In this document: positions 35,118 to 43,879 of the stretch, in pieces
How the letters are laid out: each line of letters begins with the position of its first letter
How positions within the stretch are numbered: position 1 is the first letter of the stretch
Origin: Pelagibius marinus
GTDB taxonomy: Bacteria > Pseudomonadota > Alphaproteobacteria > Kiloniellales > Kiloniellaceae
Assembly (NCBI RefSeq): GCF_014925385.1
Contig: NZ_JACSDK010000017.1
Location: 1 to 64,000 of the forward strand
Direction of reading: 5' to 3'
DNA length: 64,000 bases
Notes under the pieces: generated by a model
Databases searched by the model: none
Told to the model about the DNA's origin: nothing
Seen by the model: the letters and a program-made list of their open reading frames with translations, nothing else
Position numbers and translations under genes: made by a program

Positions 35118-35435
35118 ATGTCGCGGGTAGACAGAACAATCCCGGAGGAGCGGCGACCGTCGCTGCAGCTTTACCAGTTGGCCGATCGGCCGCAAAGAAC
35201 GCACCGGTACGCGCGAGTCACGGACATCGTGGACACCGCAGCCGCCGGTCACAGAGCCTCGCTGGAGAACCTTGCTTTTCATGCTGCAGAGCGAACCGAC
35301 CTGGGTTCAATTGATCCTGGTCACTGCAGGTGGAGGCACCTCGTTCTTGACCCCCGGGGACACGTTCTCCAGCGAGGACCTTCTCCTATTGCGCGTTTGA
35401 GGGAACAGGCGCGGAGTTCTCAGTGTGATCGATAA
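35118..35435 (+). CDS. hypothetical protein after tadG
   Basis: This 105-residue frame starts at an ATG with GGGAGGGCAGG in front and lies 20 bases after tadG. The first half (MSRVDRTIPEERRPSLQLYQ) looks protein-like. The second half is less convincing and another frame is open across it, so the gene may be shifted or shorter than drawn. No family was recognised. It overlaps the start of the next frame by 11 bases. Confidence 0.35.
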   Translation: MSRVDRTIPEERRPSLQLYQLADRPQRTHRYARVTDIVDTAAAGHRASLENLAFHAAERTDLGSIDPGHCRWRHLVLDPRGHVLQRGPSPIARLREQARSSQCDR

Positions 35436-35817
35436 TGCCCAGCAAGGAAGGGGGGCGCGGGAAGAGGCCTCCCACCACGGGAGTTTGGCGCAGCCGATCC
35501 GCCTCAATCTGACCTGGAGCCGCTTTGGCGACGCCATCGAACGGGTTGTCGTGCGCGACTGCGCCGCGACCGGCGGCCAGCGGGTCGTGCTGCAGGACAA
35601 CGAGATCAGCCTTACGACCGCCGACGTCATGTGGCGTGGCCAGTCGGTGCCGGTTGACGAGCTCTTCGCCATGATTGAAGAAGGCTTCCGCATTGCGGGG
35701 GCCGAACAGGTCCGAGGCTCCTACGCCCGGGTTTCAGTCCGCCTGGTGACCGACCAGAACGACCGGCTGGCCGGCCTGGCTTTCTTCGCGGAAGACAGCC
35801 CGCACGAGGCGATGTGA
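35425..35817 (+). CDS. hypothetical small soluble protein at the end of the Tad locus
   Basis: This 130-residue frame begins at GTG 35425. It has no signal peptide or membrane helix. The balanced composition and the SVPVDELFAMIEEGFRIAGAEQVRGSYA stretch, ending in a beta-rich VSVRLVTDQNDRLAGLAFF, suggest a folded protein. I do not recognise the family with certainty. Its place suggests an accessory role in the Tad pilus. Confidence 0.5.
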   Translation: MIDNAQQGRGAREEASHHGSLAQPIRLNLTWSRFGDAIERVVVRDCAATGGQRVVLQDNEISLTTADVMWRGQSVPVDELFAMIEEGFRIAGAEQVRGSYARVSVRLVTDQNDRLAGLAFFAEDSPHEAM

Positions 35818-36438
35818 GATAACCCTCCCGCCGGTTCGTCAAACCGCTTCACCGGGCCCGCAGCGCCCGGACCAGCCGCCTTCCGCTTTGGGACGGATGC
35901 GCCGCCAGACCCGGCCCGCTGGCAACAGCGCGACTCCACGATGGATGGGCGGCACAACCCTGTGGATAACTTCCCTCTCCAAAAATACCGTTGTGACGAT
36001 TCTGAGGTAGATCGGGTCGTGACACCGCCGGTTTCATGCCGTCGCCGATTAAATCGTTAAAAACGACGCCCGGCATTAACCATTTGCGGCGCGCCGCCGG
36101 GCCCGGTTCACCGCGTCGGTATCGCCGCTATTCCCGGAAAAAATAAAAGAAAACAAAGCCTTGTCCGAGCGCCGCCGCGCGGGGCGTAGCACCTGCTTTG
36201 GTAGCAAATGGTTAACGCTATGCGCCTTCGTCTGGTCCGGTGACGTCTGCCCCGGCTGTCAGCCACCAGCCCAGATGACGTTCCCATCACGGAGCCTTTG
36301 GTACGAATTCTCCTCAAATGGCGCCGGAAGTGTCTCTGGCGCCCACCGGGTATGCGCGGATGAAGCGCGAAAGCGGCAAATCCGGGCCGCAGTGGTCACC
36401 AGGGCCAGAACGTAACCTTTGTCGCGGAGACGAGAGCG
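35818..36438. other. long non-coding region before the adhesin gene
   Basis: No gene is supported in these 621 bases. CCGGGC and GCCCGG (35853-35873) could form a small hairpin after the Tad operon. The centre (36140-36160) is A-rich within GC-rich flanks. The adhesin ribosome site is GGAG at 36426-36429. The shared flp/adhesin boxes occupy 36076-36324 and are listed separately. Confidence 0.5.
36076..36324 (+). promoter_or_regulatory. adhesin upstream control region, copy 2 of the shared layout
   Basis: TTAACCATTTGC (36076-36087) and GCAAATGGTTAA (36204-36215) are perfect inverted copies. Then comes a 48-bp element (36277-36324). All correspond to boxes before flp at a constant offset. TTAACCAT is the CtrA half-site and occurs in both orientations here. 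In the 48-bp element, TTTGG and TCAAA flank the same TACGAATTC core as before flp, with one base pair changed on both sides. The layout ends 115 bases before the adhesin start. Confidence 0.7.
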
Positions 36439-39400
36439 ATGACTGAAGATCTGAAGCAGGTAAGCGGTGAGCCGGAAACCGGGGCTGAGTCCGAGGCGAT
36501 GGACAACCCGGCGGCACAGACGGTCGACGACTCTGCGGTCGAAGGTTCGGCAGGCGCCGACTTCGTGGTGGGAGAGGCGCCCCTCGTGATCACGCCGCCC
36601 GCGGCCGGCCAGACCGAGGTCGTGCAGGTTGATCCGGGCGCGAGCTTCGAACTGGCGGCAGACCCGGGTGCGGTGCAGCTCGTGGTCGACGGCAACAACC
36701 TTATCGTGGGCTTCGACCTGGATGGCGACGGCGAGCCGGACAGCTTCGTGATCTTCGAGGACATGCTCCTCGTTGCGGGCGGCGGCAATCCGCCGGTGAT
36801 GACGGTGGCCGGTGAGCTTATCGACATGGACCTGCTGCTGGCCGCTGGTTCGGCCGGCTCTGAATCCCTGGTGGGGCAGTCGCTTCGCGTGATCACGCCG
36901 CCGCAGGCCGGTGAGACCGAGGTCGTGCGGCTGGAGCCGGGTGAGCGCTTCGAGCTGGCGGCCAATCCGGCCACGGTTCAGCTCGTGGTCGACGGCAACA
37001 ATCTGGTCATGGGTTTCGACCTGGACGGCGACGGTGAGCCGGACAGCTTCGTGATCTTCGAGGACATGGTCCTCGCCGCGGGCAGCGGCAATCCGCCGGT
37101 ATTGATGGTGGCCGGTGAGCCTATCGGCATGGACCTGCTGCTGAGCAATGCCGTTGCCCTGGCGCAGGCCGAACAGGCCGGTGGCCCAGGCGCCACGCCA
37201 CTGGAGACCGCCGTGGGCGACGTCGCTACGGGTGGCGGTAACAACGTTTACAACGACAATCTGGGTGACGCGATCGAGCTTCTGATCGCCCAGGGCGTCA
37301 TCCCGCCGACGGAGCTGGAGTTCGGGCTCATCGAACTGGAGGACGAGATCGTCCTGCTGGAGGAGGAGCCGGCGCCGCCGCCGCCGCCCAGCGTCCCCCC
37401 CACCACCTTCACCTTCGACGAAACGCCAGGGGCGGGCACCGGCACCGAGGGCAGCGACGGCTTTGTGGGCGATGACCAACAGGGCCTTGGGGACATCTTC
37501 ATCGACTTCGGCTACTTCCCGCAAACGGGCTCGGGCGTTCCTGACGAGATCCACTCTATTCAGGTCTTCTCTGTTGCAGAGATAGCCGCCTTTGCGAACA
37601 TGGGAATTACCATCCCCGCGCAAAAGACTGGAGAGGCGCTTCATCAGATCCAGGTTTCCGGCGTTACCTCGGCCGAGTTGCAATACACAACAGGCGATCC
37701 GGTCCTGACGTCGGGCGGAGATCCTGTTACGTCTGAGGGAGAACAGGTCTACTACCTAGTCGATCCGACCAACCCGAATCTGGTCTTGGGTGTCACCGGC
37801 CTGGTGGTCTTTGGTGAGGGCGAGTTTGAGTACGATAACCTGGTGTTCGGCATTTTCCTGGACGACAATTTCACCTTCGGCTCGGACACTCTGTTCCTCT
37901 CGTTTGTCGGATTTGAGCAAATCGACCATCCCGACCCGACAGATGACGACGAGTCGATCGCGCTGGACATCAATTTCGACGTGACCGGTGCAGGCGGTAC
38001 CAGCTCAACCTCTGCGATTCTGCTGATTGAAGACGATGCCCCGGACGCCGACGGCGGCGAAGGCGGCACCGACGACATGCTGCTCTACGACGAGACGCCC
38101 GGCCTGCAGACCGGTGAGGAGACGAATGATCCGCTGCCTAGCGATGTGAACGACGTCGTTGTCAGTGAGGAACTTACGGTCTGCGGCGCGGCCCTGGACA
38201 CCATCACCTTCGACTACGGCATGGACCAGCCGGTCGAGGGCGGCGAGGCCGGCCCCGCCGTCGGCGGCGTGGCGCTGACCCAGGCCGACGGCAGCGCCTA
38301 TACCGGGCAGGACAGCGGCCTGGATACCCTGGACGGGGTCGACATCCTGCTGTACTCCGACGGCGACAACATGGTGCGCGGCGAGGCGGCCGGCGAATTG
38401 ATCTTCATCGTCTATCTCGACGACTCCAACGCCTTCACGTTCTTCGGGCCGGACAACGAAGCCTCGGCGGATATCTGGTTCGTCCAGTTCGACGCCTTCT
38501 TCCATCCGGACGATACCGATCCGAACGATCAGATCGACTTCCCCGTTTACTACACGGTCACCGACTACGATCAGGATACGGACACGCAGGAATTCCTGAT
38601 CAAGATCCTGGACGACGGGCCGGCGATCTACGGCGGAACCTCGGAGGGCGTGGTCGAGGAAGAGCACCTGCCGGTCGTTGGGAACGAGGACACCACGCCG
38701 GGAGGCGATCAAGACACACTGATCGACTTCGACCTCACGACGACTGTTGCCACCGGCGATCTGTCGTTGCTGATCGTCCCCGGCAAGGACGCCCCGGCGC
38801 TCTTCGGGTTCGCGTCCGACACGACTCCCCTGGACGACCAGAACCTGACCTCCGGCGGCCAGGCGCTCAGCTACGATTTCACCAGCGGCGGCGTCCTGGT
38901 CGGCTTCGTCGGCGTATTCAACGAGCTGGACGACTCCAATTGGGTCTTCACGCTCGAACTCCAGGAGGAGGGCGACTGGACCTTCGAGCTGCTCGCCAAG
39001 CTCGACCATCACGCCATCCCGGACGCCGACAACGACGAGGGCAACAAGACCATCGACTTCACCGGCATGGTCGAAGCGACCGACTCCGACTTCGATCCGG
39101 TGACGCTCGATCCGGAAACCTTCCTGGTCAAGGTCATCGACGATATCCCCATCGCCAACGACGACGACGATACCGCCGAAATCGGTGGGGATCCGGTCGA
39201 AGGCAATGTGCTCGATGGCACGGAGGTCAATCCTGGCGATGACGCCGGTGGCGACCCAGATGCTTCCGAGGTGGATTTCGCCGGCGCCGACGGCCTGGGC
39301 GTGATCCGCTCCGTCACCCATGACGGCGTGACCTACGAGTTGAACGAGGCTGGCGACGACATCGTCGGCTCGCCCGCAGGTCTCGTCAGCTTTGTCGGTG

Positions 39401-42400
39401 GTGTCCTCACCATTGATACGGCCGAAGGCGGCACCCTCGCCATCACCATGACCGGCAGCGATATCGGCGATTACACCTATACGCCGCCGGAATCTGCCGC
39501 CAGCAGTTCGGAGGCATTCGACTACGTGCTGGAAGATGGTGACGGCGATGGTGACGAGGCGACCCTCACCATCAACCTGGACGACGCGCCGTCCGCGCAA
39601 GCGCCGGCGCAGAAGACTCACGACGAGTCGGACGGCCTGCAAGGCGGATCGGACAATGTCACGGCGACGGAGGACGATGACGACGACGACATTGCAGCGC
39701 CCGGCGGTCTGGTAAGTGACGCGGAAACGGCGGCGGGCCTGGGTGGCGGATCGCTGGCGGCGATCGGCGCCATCGAGCAGTCGCTCACCTTCGACGTCGG
39801 TCTTGACGACAGCTCCTTCGTCATCTCCTACGATACCGCCGTCGACGCCACCACGACCGGGCTGGTGATGACGGAGACGGGCAAGGACGTCTATTTCTAC
39901 GTCGATCCGTCTTCGAACGGCGACCTGGTGCTCGGCGTCACTCTGGACGACAGTGTGAACTTGGCCGACGGTATCCAGACCGGTGAGATCGAGGATGTTG
40001 TCTTCTCCCTGCACCTGACCAACGAGTCTGTCGGCGCCGGGGACGATTCCGCGACCTCGACCTTCATCCAATATGAGGCGGTTGTCAGCCCCACGCCGGG
40101 AACCGACGCCGATCACGACGAGCCGCTGTCCACCCCTCTGACGATCGACTACATCGTGGAGGACGAGGACGGCCAGCAGGACTCGGCCGAGATTGCGATC
40201 CAGATCGAGGACGACGGGCCGTCGATCACGTCTGACGGCGATGTCGAGGTCGACGAGGAGGACCTGGATACCACCGCCGACGTGGCGGTCGCCTTCACGA
40301 TCGACTATGGCAATGACGGCGGGGACATCGACGACGTCGCCCTGATCTCGACCGATGACGGCGATGACGGCGGCTCCCTGACGCTGGAGACCACCGACGG
40401 CACCGACGTTCTGACGTTCTACGACTCGACGACCCAGACCCTGATCGGCTACGTCGACGGCGGCGATCCGAACACCCCCGCCGACCAAGTCTTCACCCTG
40501 GAGATCAACGACAACGGCACGGGCACCTTCACCCTGCTGCAGTCGCTCAACCATCCGGATGTCGACGAGACCGGCTCCGCCGATCCACTGGACCTGACCT
40601 TCCGGGTGACGGTGATCGACGGCGACGACGATACCGACACCGCGGACATCGTGGTGACCGTCAACGACGACGGTCCGACGGTCGAGGATGCCAGCGTTTC
40701 GGGCACCGTGGAGGAAGAGCACCTGCCGGGCGGCAACGAGGACACCACGCCGGGAGCCGATCAGGACACTTTGGTCAACTTCGATCTGACCGAGGACTCC
40801 GTGAGCGGCAGCCTGAGCAGCCTGGTCGACTTCGGTGAGGATGGCCCGGGCGGCTTCTCCCTGCAGGTCATCGAGAACGGTACAGATCTTCCCGTCGACT
40901 CGGGTTTCAACTCAATCGGAGAGGATATCGTCCTCGTCAGCGACGGGTCGACTCTGACGGGCTTCGTTGACAGCGGCGACACTGCCAACGAGCTGGATGT
41001 GAACGACCGCAAGGTCTTCGAGCTCTCGGTGAGCGGGACCAACTACACCTTCCTGCTGTTCGACCAGATGGATCATCTGGCCGACGATTTGGAGGATATC
41101 ATTGAGCTCGACTTCTCGTCCTATCTCATCGCCTCCGACGGCGACGACGATACGACGGGGTTCGTTGAAGATACATTCGTCATCAATGTCATCGACGACA
41201 TTCCGGAGAACATCGATCCAGAAGACGGCCTCGTTGCCAACTCGTCGAGCGGCTTCTTCGTTGGAGACCTCGACCTGGCGGCCAATGTCGGGGCCGACGA
41301 GGAAGGCGATGTGGTCTTCAACGTGGGGCTGGACGGCACGCTCCTGGAGGATGCCAGCAACACGCAGCTCTTTACGCAAGACGGCGATCTGGCGATCACC
41401 TTGCTGGTGCTCGACGACGGACACAGGCTGTTGGCGACAACTAATCCCGGTGATCCGTCTGACACCGGCGCCTGGGTCTTTGAAGCCGTGCTGGAGCCCG
41501 GAACGGACAGCTACTCGATCACGATGTATCAAGCCATTGATGACGGCAGTGGTGTCACCTTCGAGGACTTCAGCGATGCGCCGGCCGGCAACAACTCCTG
41601 GGTCGGTATTGACGATCCGCGGAGCGGCACACCCGAAGACGAGAACGAAGATCTGCTCTTCACCGGATTGCAGCCGGACGAAGATGGTGTTGATCCGGAC
41701 ACGGTGAACACCTCGAATTTCGGCGTCGGCACCAACAGCCAGTCCATCGGGGTTGGCGACGGCTTGCGTCTGGACTACGTGTCTAACATCAACATCGTCG
41801 GAGGTGACCCGAAAGTCCTTGATACGCTTACCTATGACGGTCACTACACGGTAAACGATGCCAGCTTCTCCATCATCCAGACAGGTGGCAACGCCTCTAA
41901 TACCGTGGACACCCAGATTTCCGTTTTCGACGCCGACGATGACCAGGGTAATGCGTGGAACACCGCGGATGATCCGAAGGACGATATTACCAGGATCATC
42001 GTCTTCGACGAGACGGATACTGAGGTCGATACCTGGATTTTCGCGGACGGAGATTCTGGATCGACCACCGACGGAATCACTGTCACCTGGGACGGCGGAA
42101 CTCTTGCGGGAGATGTTCTCGTGGAGGGCCTTCTGGTCGGGTATGAAGTCTTCGTGACCACGGACGATGGCTTCAACCGAATGGAGATCCTTAACGTGAC
42201 CTCCGGTGGTGAAGCGAACGATACCTTCGATCTCGGCGGTTTCGAGATCGACTCCCAAGTTTCCGGTTCGCCGATCGACCTTACTTTCGATCTGGATGTG
42301 GAGGATGAGGACGGTGACACATCCGACGGTCAGCTCGACTTCACAGTGCTGCCGGAGTTGAATGGCAGCGCTCTTGGCGACGAGCTTGTTTCCAACGGCG

Positions 42401-42744
42401 ACCCGGAGGTCCTGGTCGGCGGTGGCGGCGATGACACTCTGACGGGTGGTGCCGGTGGCGACATCTTTGTCTATAGCCTCGCCGCTGACGAAGGTACGGA
42501 CCAGATCCTCGACTTCACGTTGTCCGAGGGCGATGCTCTTTCCTTCGTTGACGTGACGGACATCGAGCCTGATCTGGACATCGATGTGGACGACGTGATC
42601 TCCAACTTCGTCGATGGCGGCGGGGCGGGGACGGTCGACACCATCACGCTGACAAGCGGCACGGTGATCGAGCTGACGGACGTCGATGGTGCATTCACCA
42701 GCGCAGACGATGTCTTCAACAACAGCATGATCAACGGAGCCTGA
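36439..42744 (+). CDS. giant type I secreted RTX/VCBS-like adhesin
   Basis: This 2101-residue, very acidic (Asp-rich) protein has no N-terminal signal peptide. It starts with two copies of an 87-residue module (residues 50-136 and 151-237), then a Pro/Glu-rich hinge near 305-322. Many T1SS-143/VCBS-like repeats follow, with recurring DDGP and ETPG/EEEHLP stretches. The C-terminus holds RTX nonapeptides (GGGGDDTLTGGAGGD from about residue 1993) and a VCA0849-type type I export signal. Such proteins are calcium-binding surface adhesins for biofilm. No ABC exporter, HlyD or TolC gene is in the window. Shared upstream boxes tie its expression to flp. Confidence 0.85.
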   Translation: MTEDLKQVSGEPETGAESEAMDNPAAQTVDDSAVEGSAGADFVVGEAPLVITPPAAGQTEVVQVDPGASFELAADPGAVQLVVDGNNLIVGFDLDGDGEPDSFVIFEDMLLVAGGGNPPVMTVAGELIDMDLLLAAGSAGSESLVGQSLRVITPPQAGETEVVRLEPGERFELAANPATVQLVVDGNNLVMGFDLDGDGEPDSFVIFEDMVLAAGSGNPPVLMVAGEPIGMDLLLSNAVALAQAEQAGGPGATPLETAVGDVATGGGNNVYNDNLGDAIELLIAQGVIPPTELEFGLIELEDEIVLLEEEPAPPPPPSVPPTTFTFDETPGAGTGTEGSDGFVGDDQQGLGDIFIDFGYFPQTGSGVPDEIHSIQVFSVAEIAAFANMGITIPAQKTGEALHQIQVSGVTSAELQYTTGDPVLTSGGDPVTSEGEQVYYLVDPTNPNLVLGVTGLVVFGEGEFEYDNLVFGIFLDDNFTFGSDTLFLSFVGFEQIDHPDPTDDDESIALDINFDVTGAGGTSSTSAILLIEDDAPDADGGEGGTDDMLLYDETPGLQTGEETNDPLPSDVNDVVVSEELTVCGAALDTITFDYGMDQPVEGGEAGPAVGGVALTQADGSAYTGQDSGLDTLDGVDILLYSDGDNMVRGEAAGELIFIVYLDDSNAFTFFGPDNEASADIWFVQFDAFFHPDDTDPNDQIDFPVYYTVTDYDQDTDTQEFLIKILDDGPAIYGGTSEGVVEEEHLPVVGNEDTTPGGDQDTLIDFDLTTTVATGDLSLLIVPGKDAPALFGFASDTTPLDDQNLTSGGQALSYDFTSGGVLVGFVGVFNELDDSNWVFTLELQEEGDWTFELLAKLDHHAIPDADNDEGNKTIDFTGMVEATDSDFDPVTLDPETFLVKVIDDIPIANDDDDTAEIGGDPVEGNVLDGTEVNPGDDAGGDPDASEVDFAGADGLGVIRSVTHDGVTYELNEAGDDIVGSPAGLVSFVGGVLTIDTAEGGTLAITMTGSDIGDYTYTPPESAASSSEAFDYVLEDGDGDGDEATLTINLDDAPSAQAPAQKTHDESDGLQGGSDNVTATEDDDDDDIAAPGGLVSDAETAAGLGGGSLAAIGAIEQSLTFDVGLDDSSFVISYDTAVDATTTGLVMTETGKDVYFYVDPSSNGDLVLGVTLDDSVNLADGIQTGEIEDVVFSLHLTNESVGAGDDSATSTFIQYEAVVSPTPGTDADHDEPLSTPLTIDYIVEDEDGQQDSAEIAIQIEDDGPSITSDGDVEVDEEDLDTTADVAVAFTIDYGNDGGDIDDVALISTDDGDDGGSLTLETTDGTDVLTFYDSTTQTLIGYVDGGDPNTPADQVFTLEINDNGTGTFTLLQSLNHPDVDETGSADPLDLTFRVTVIDGDDDTDTADIVVTVNDDGPTVEDASVSGTVEEEHLPGGNEDTTPGADQDTLVNFDLTEDSVSGSLSSLVDFGEDGPGGFSLQVIENGTDLPVDSGFNSIGEDIVLVSDGSTLTGFVDSGDTANELDVNDRKVFELSVSGTNYTFLLFDQMDHLADDLEDIIELDFSSYLIASDGDDDTTGFVEDTFVINVIDDIPENIDPEDGLVANSSSGFFVGDLDLAANVGADEEGDVVFNVGLDGTLLEDASNTQLFTQDGDLAITLLVLDDGHRLLATTNPGDPSDTGAWVFEAVLEPGTDSYSITMYQAIDDGSGVTFEDFSDAPAGNNSWVGIDDPRSGTPEDENEDLLFTGLQPDEDGVDPDTVNTSNFGVGTNSQSIGVGDGLRLDYVSNINIVGGDPKVLDTLTYDGHYTVNDASFSIIQTGGNASNTVDTQISVFDADDDQGNAWNTADDPKDDITRIIVFDETDTEVDTWIFADGDSGSTTDGITVTWDGGTLAGDVLVEGLLVGYEVFVTTDDGFNRMEILNVTSGGEANDTFDLGGFEIDSQVSGSPIDLTFDLDVEDEDGDTSDGQLDFTVLPELNGSALGDELVSNGDPEVLVGGGGDDTLTGGAGGDIFVYSLAADEGTDQILDFTLSEGDALSFVDVTDIEPDLDIDVDDVISNFVDGGGAGTVDTITLTSGTVIELTDVDGAFTSADDVFNNSMINGA
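36586..37149 (+). repeat. tandem duplicated 87-residue module in the adhesin
   Basis: Residues 50-136 (36586-36846) and 151-237 (36889-37149) align over their full length. Both read VITPP.AG.TEVV, then QLVVDGNNL, then GFDLDGDGEPDSFVIFEDM and end in an MDLLL motif. The near-identity of the DNA in the core (for example the DGDGEPDSFVIFED codons) points to a fairly recent duplication or gene conversion. Confidence 0.9.
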
Positions 42745-42769
42745 GGGGGGTAGTCGAAGTTACGGGAAT

Positions 42770-42802
42770 CTCCCCGGCGGCGTTGCCGCGCCGCCGGGGG
42801 AG
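42770..42802 (+). terminator. strong hairpin after the adhesin gene
   Basis: CTCCCCGGCGGCG (42770-42782) pairs with the matching arm at 42789-42802 around a six-base loop, with one bulged G. This lies 25 bases after the adhesin stop. There is no T-tract. It is likely a terminator or a 3' end stabiliser. Confidence 0.6.
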
Positions 42803-42857
42803 AGGCGAGCGGCCCGGGCGGCGGTCCTTGACCCCCCGCCGTCAGGGGCGCGAAGCC

Positions 42858-43029
42858 AGGTTACCCGGTGAACCCTTGGGTAACCTCACCGAGGAGGGGG
42901 CGCCATCGTTGGCGCTCCCTTCTTCTCCTGATCGCCGGGGGCGTGGCCAGGGTGGCGACGCAGCGGGCGGCCAGCTCAGGCGGTAATCCGGATCACAAAA
43001 TCCGGGCTGTCCAAGAACCCTGGGACAGC
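42858..43029 (+). other. cluster of four stem-loops, possible structured RNA
   Basis: Four stems stand in a row: AGGTTACCC/GGGTAACCT (42858-42886, 9 bp), GGGGGCGCC/GGCGCTCCC (42896-42919, 9 bp with one G-U, then TTCTTCT), CCGGAT/ATCCGG (42988-43005) and GCTGTCC/GGACAGC (43006-43029). They lie between convergent genes and precede an intrinsic terminator. The second resembles a terminator on its own. The set could be a small non-coding RNA or only stacked terminators. Confidence 0.4.
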
Positions 43030-43037
43030 TCACCTTT

Positions 43038-43068
43038 GGGGGAGGTGCTGCGACGCCTCCCCCTTTTT
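43038..43068 (+). terminator. intrinsic terminator
   Basis: GGGGGAGG (43038-43045) pairs with CCTCCCCC (43056-43063), followed at once by TTTTT (43064-43068). This is a textbook plus-strand Rho-independent terminator, 290 bases after the adhesin stop. It may end a separate short transcript covering the stem-loop cluster before it. Confidence 0.8.
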
Positions 43069-43192
43069 CTGTGGGGAGGGAGGACGGCCGGGGGGCGTCA
43101 GGACTGCAGAGTCATAGGAATGCCCCTGGCGCCTAGGGAACGGCGCTGGCGGCTCGTCAGGTCTCTAAGAGGGGAGGAGGGTGCCTTTTCGG

Positions 43193-43879
43193 CTAGGGCC
43201 GGTTCTCGGCGACTTCCTGGACGCCTTTGTAGATATCGTTGGTCGTCAACGAGGTCGTATCACTGGTCAGGCCGAGGATCTCGTTGATCTGTTCGATCTC
43301 TTCGGGGGTGATCTCTTCCTTCACCGAGGCCAGGGCCGAAGCCGCGGTCTTGAGATCGTTCTGCAGGACGGCTTGGCGGTAGGCCTTGATCTTCACCACC
43401 GTGGCGCCGCCACCGCCATTGGGGGAGGATGTTCCACCGGTGCTGGCGGTCGTCGAGGCGCTGCTGCCCGTGGAGTTCTGGCCGCTGGCGTTGGTGCCGC
43501 TGTTCTTGCCTTTACCCTTGCCGTTGCCACCGGCGTTGCTGTTGCTGCCTGCATTGGCGCTGTTGCCGCCGGCGTTGCCGCCGCCGGCGTTGTCGTTACC
43601 GCCGCCGGCGTTGTCGTTACCGCCGCCGGCGTTGTCGTTACCGCCGCCGCCGCCGCCGCCACCGTTGCCGCCGCCGCCATTGCCGCCGCCGCCATTGCCG
43701 CCGCCGCCGGCGTTGCCGCCGCCGCCGGCGTTGCCGCCGCCGCTGTTACCCTTTTCGCTTTTGGCCAGCGCCGCGTCGCCGCCCAGGCTGAAGCCGAAGG
43801 GCGAATCCTGGTTCGGGGAGCCCAAGGCTACGAGCAGGGCGATCAAAGCGCCGGCTGTCAGACGGGAAGGGCGAATCAT
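43193..43879 (-). CDS. secreted Gly/Asn-rich low-complexity protein
   Basis: This 228-residue protein has a hydrophobic N-terminus (ALIALLVALGS) that could be a signal peptide. A long Gly/Asn tract (about 42-125) follows, containing GGGN-type units and three perfect NDNAGGG repeats, then a Ser/Thr-rich stretch. The C-terminal 70 residues are ordinary sequence (AYRQAVLQNDLKTAASALASVKEEITPEEIEQINEILGL), a small helical domain. Glycine-rich exoproteins often serve in the cell surface or matrix. Its convergent position next to the adhesin fits a role in the biofilm matrix. The function is unproven. Confidence 0.7.
   Translation of the reverse strand: MIRPSRLTAGALIALLVALGSPNQDSPFGFSLGGDAALAKSEKGNSGGGNAGGGGNAGGGGNGGGGNGGGGNGGGGGGGGNDNAGGGNDNAGGGNDNAGGGNAGGNSANAGSNSNAGGNGKGKGKNSGTNASGQNSTGSSASTTASTGGTSSPNGGGGATVVKIKAYRQAVLQNDLKTAASALASVKEEITPEEIEQINEILGLTSDTTSLTTNDIYKGVQEVAENRP
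43579..43641 (-). repeat. three perfect 21-bp tandem repeats
   Basis: The 21-base unit occurs three times without a mismatch at 43579-43599, 43600-43620 and 43621-43641. It encodes NDNAGGG in the Gly/Asn-rich protein. CCG-rich shorter repeats flank it. Because the unit is a multiple of three, slippage would change length without breaking the frame. Confidence 0.92.

Noticed and set aside
38005-40722. 905-residue minus-strand open frame
   Set aside because: It lies wholly antisense to the adhesin gene. Its Val/Asp/Arg-rich, low-complexity product is the mirror of the Asp-rich repeats, and it has no domain or ribosome site.
42858-42891. H-type pseudoknot (riboswitch-like)
   Set aside because: GGTGA in the loop could pair with TCACC right after the stem, but with a 9-bp first stem and no linker the geometry is not feasible. 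An alternative fold remains possible.
43579-43641. Short CRISPR-like array
   Set aside because: The 21-bp units are head-to-tail without spacers and lie in frame inside a coding region, so they are a protein repeat.
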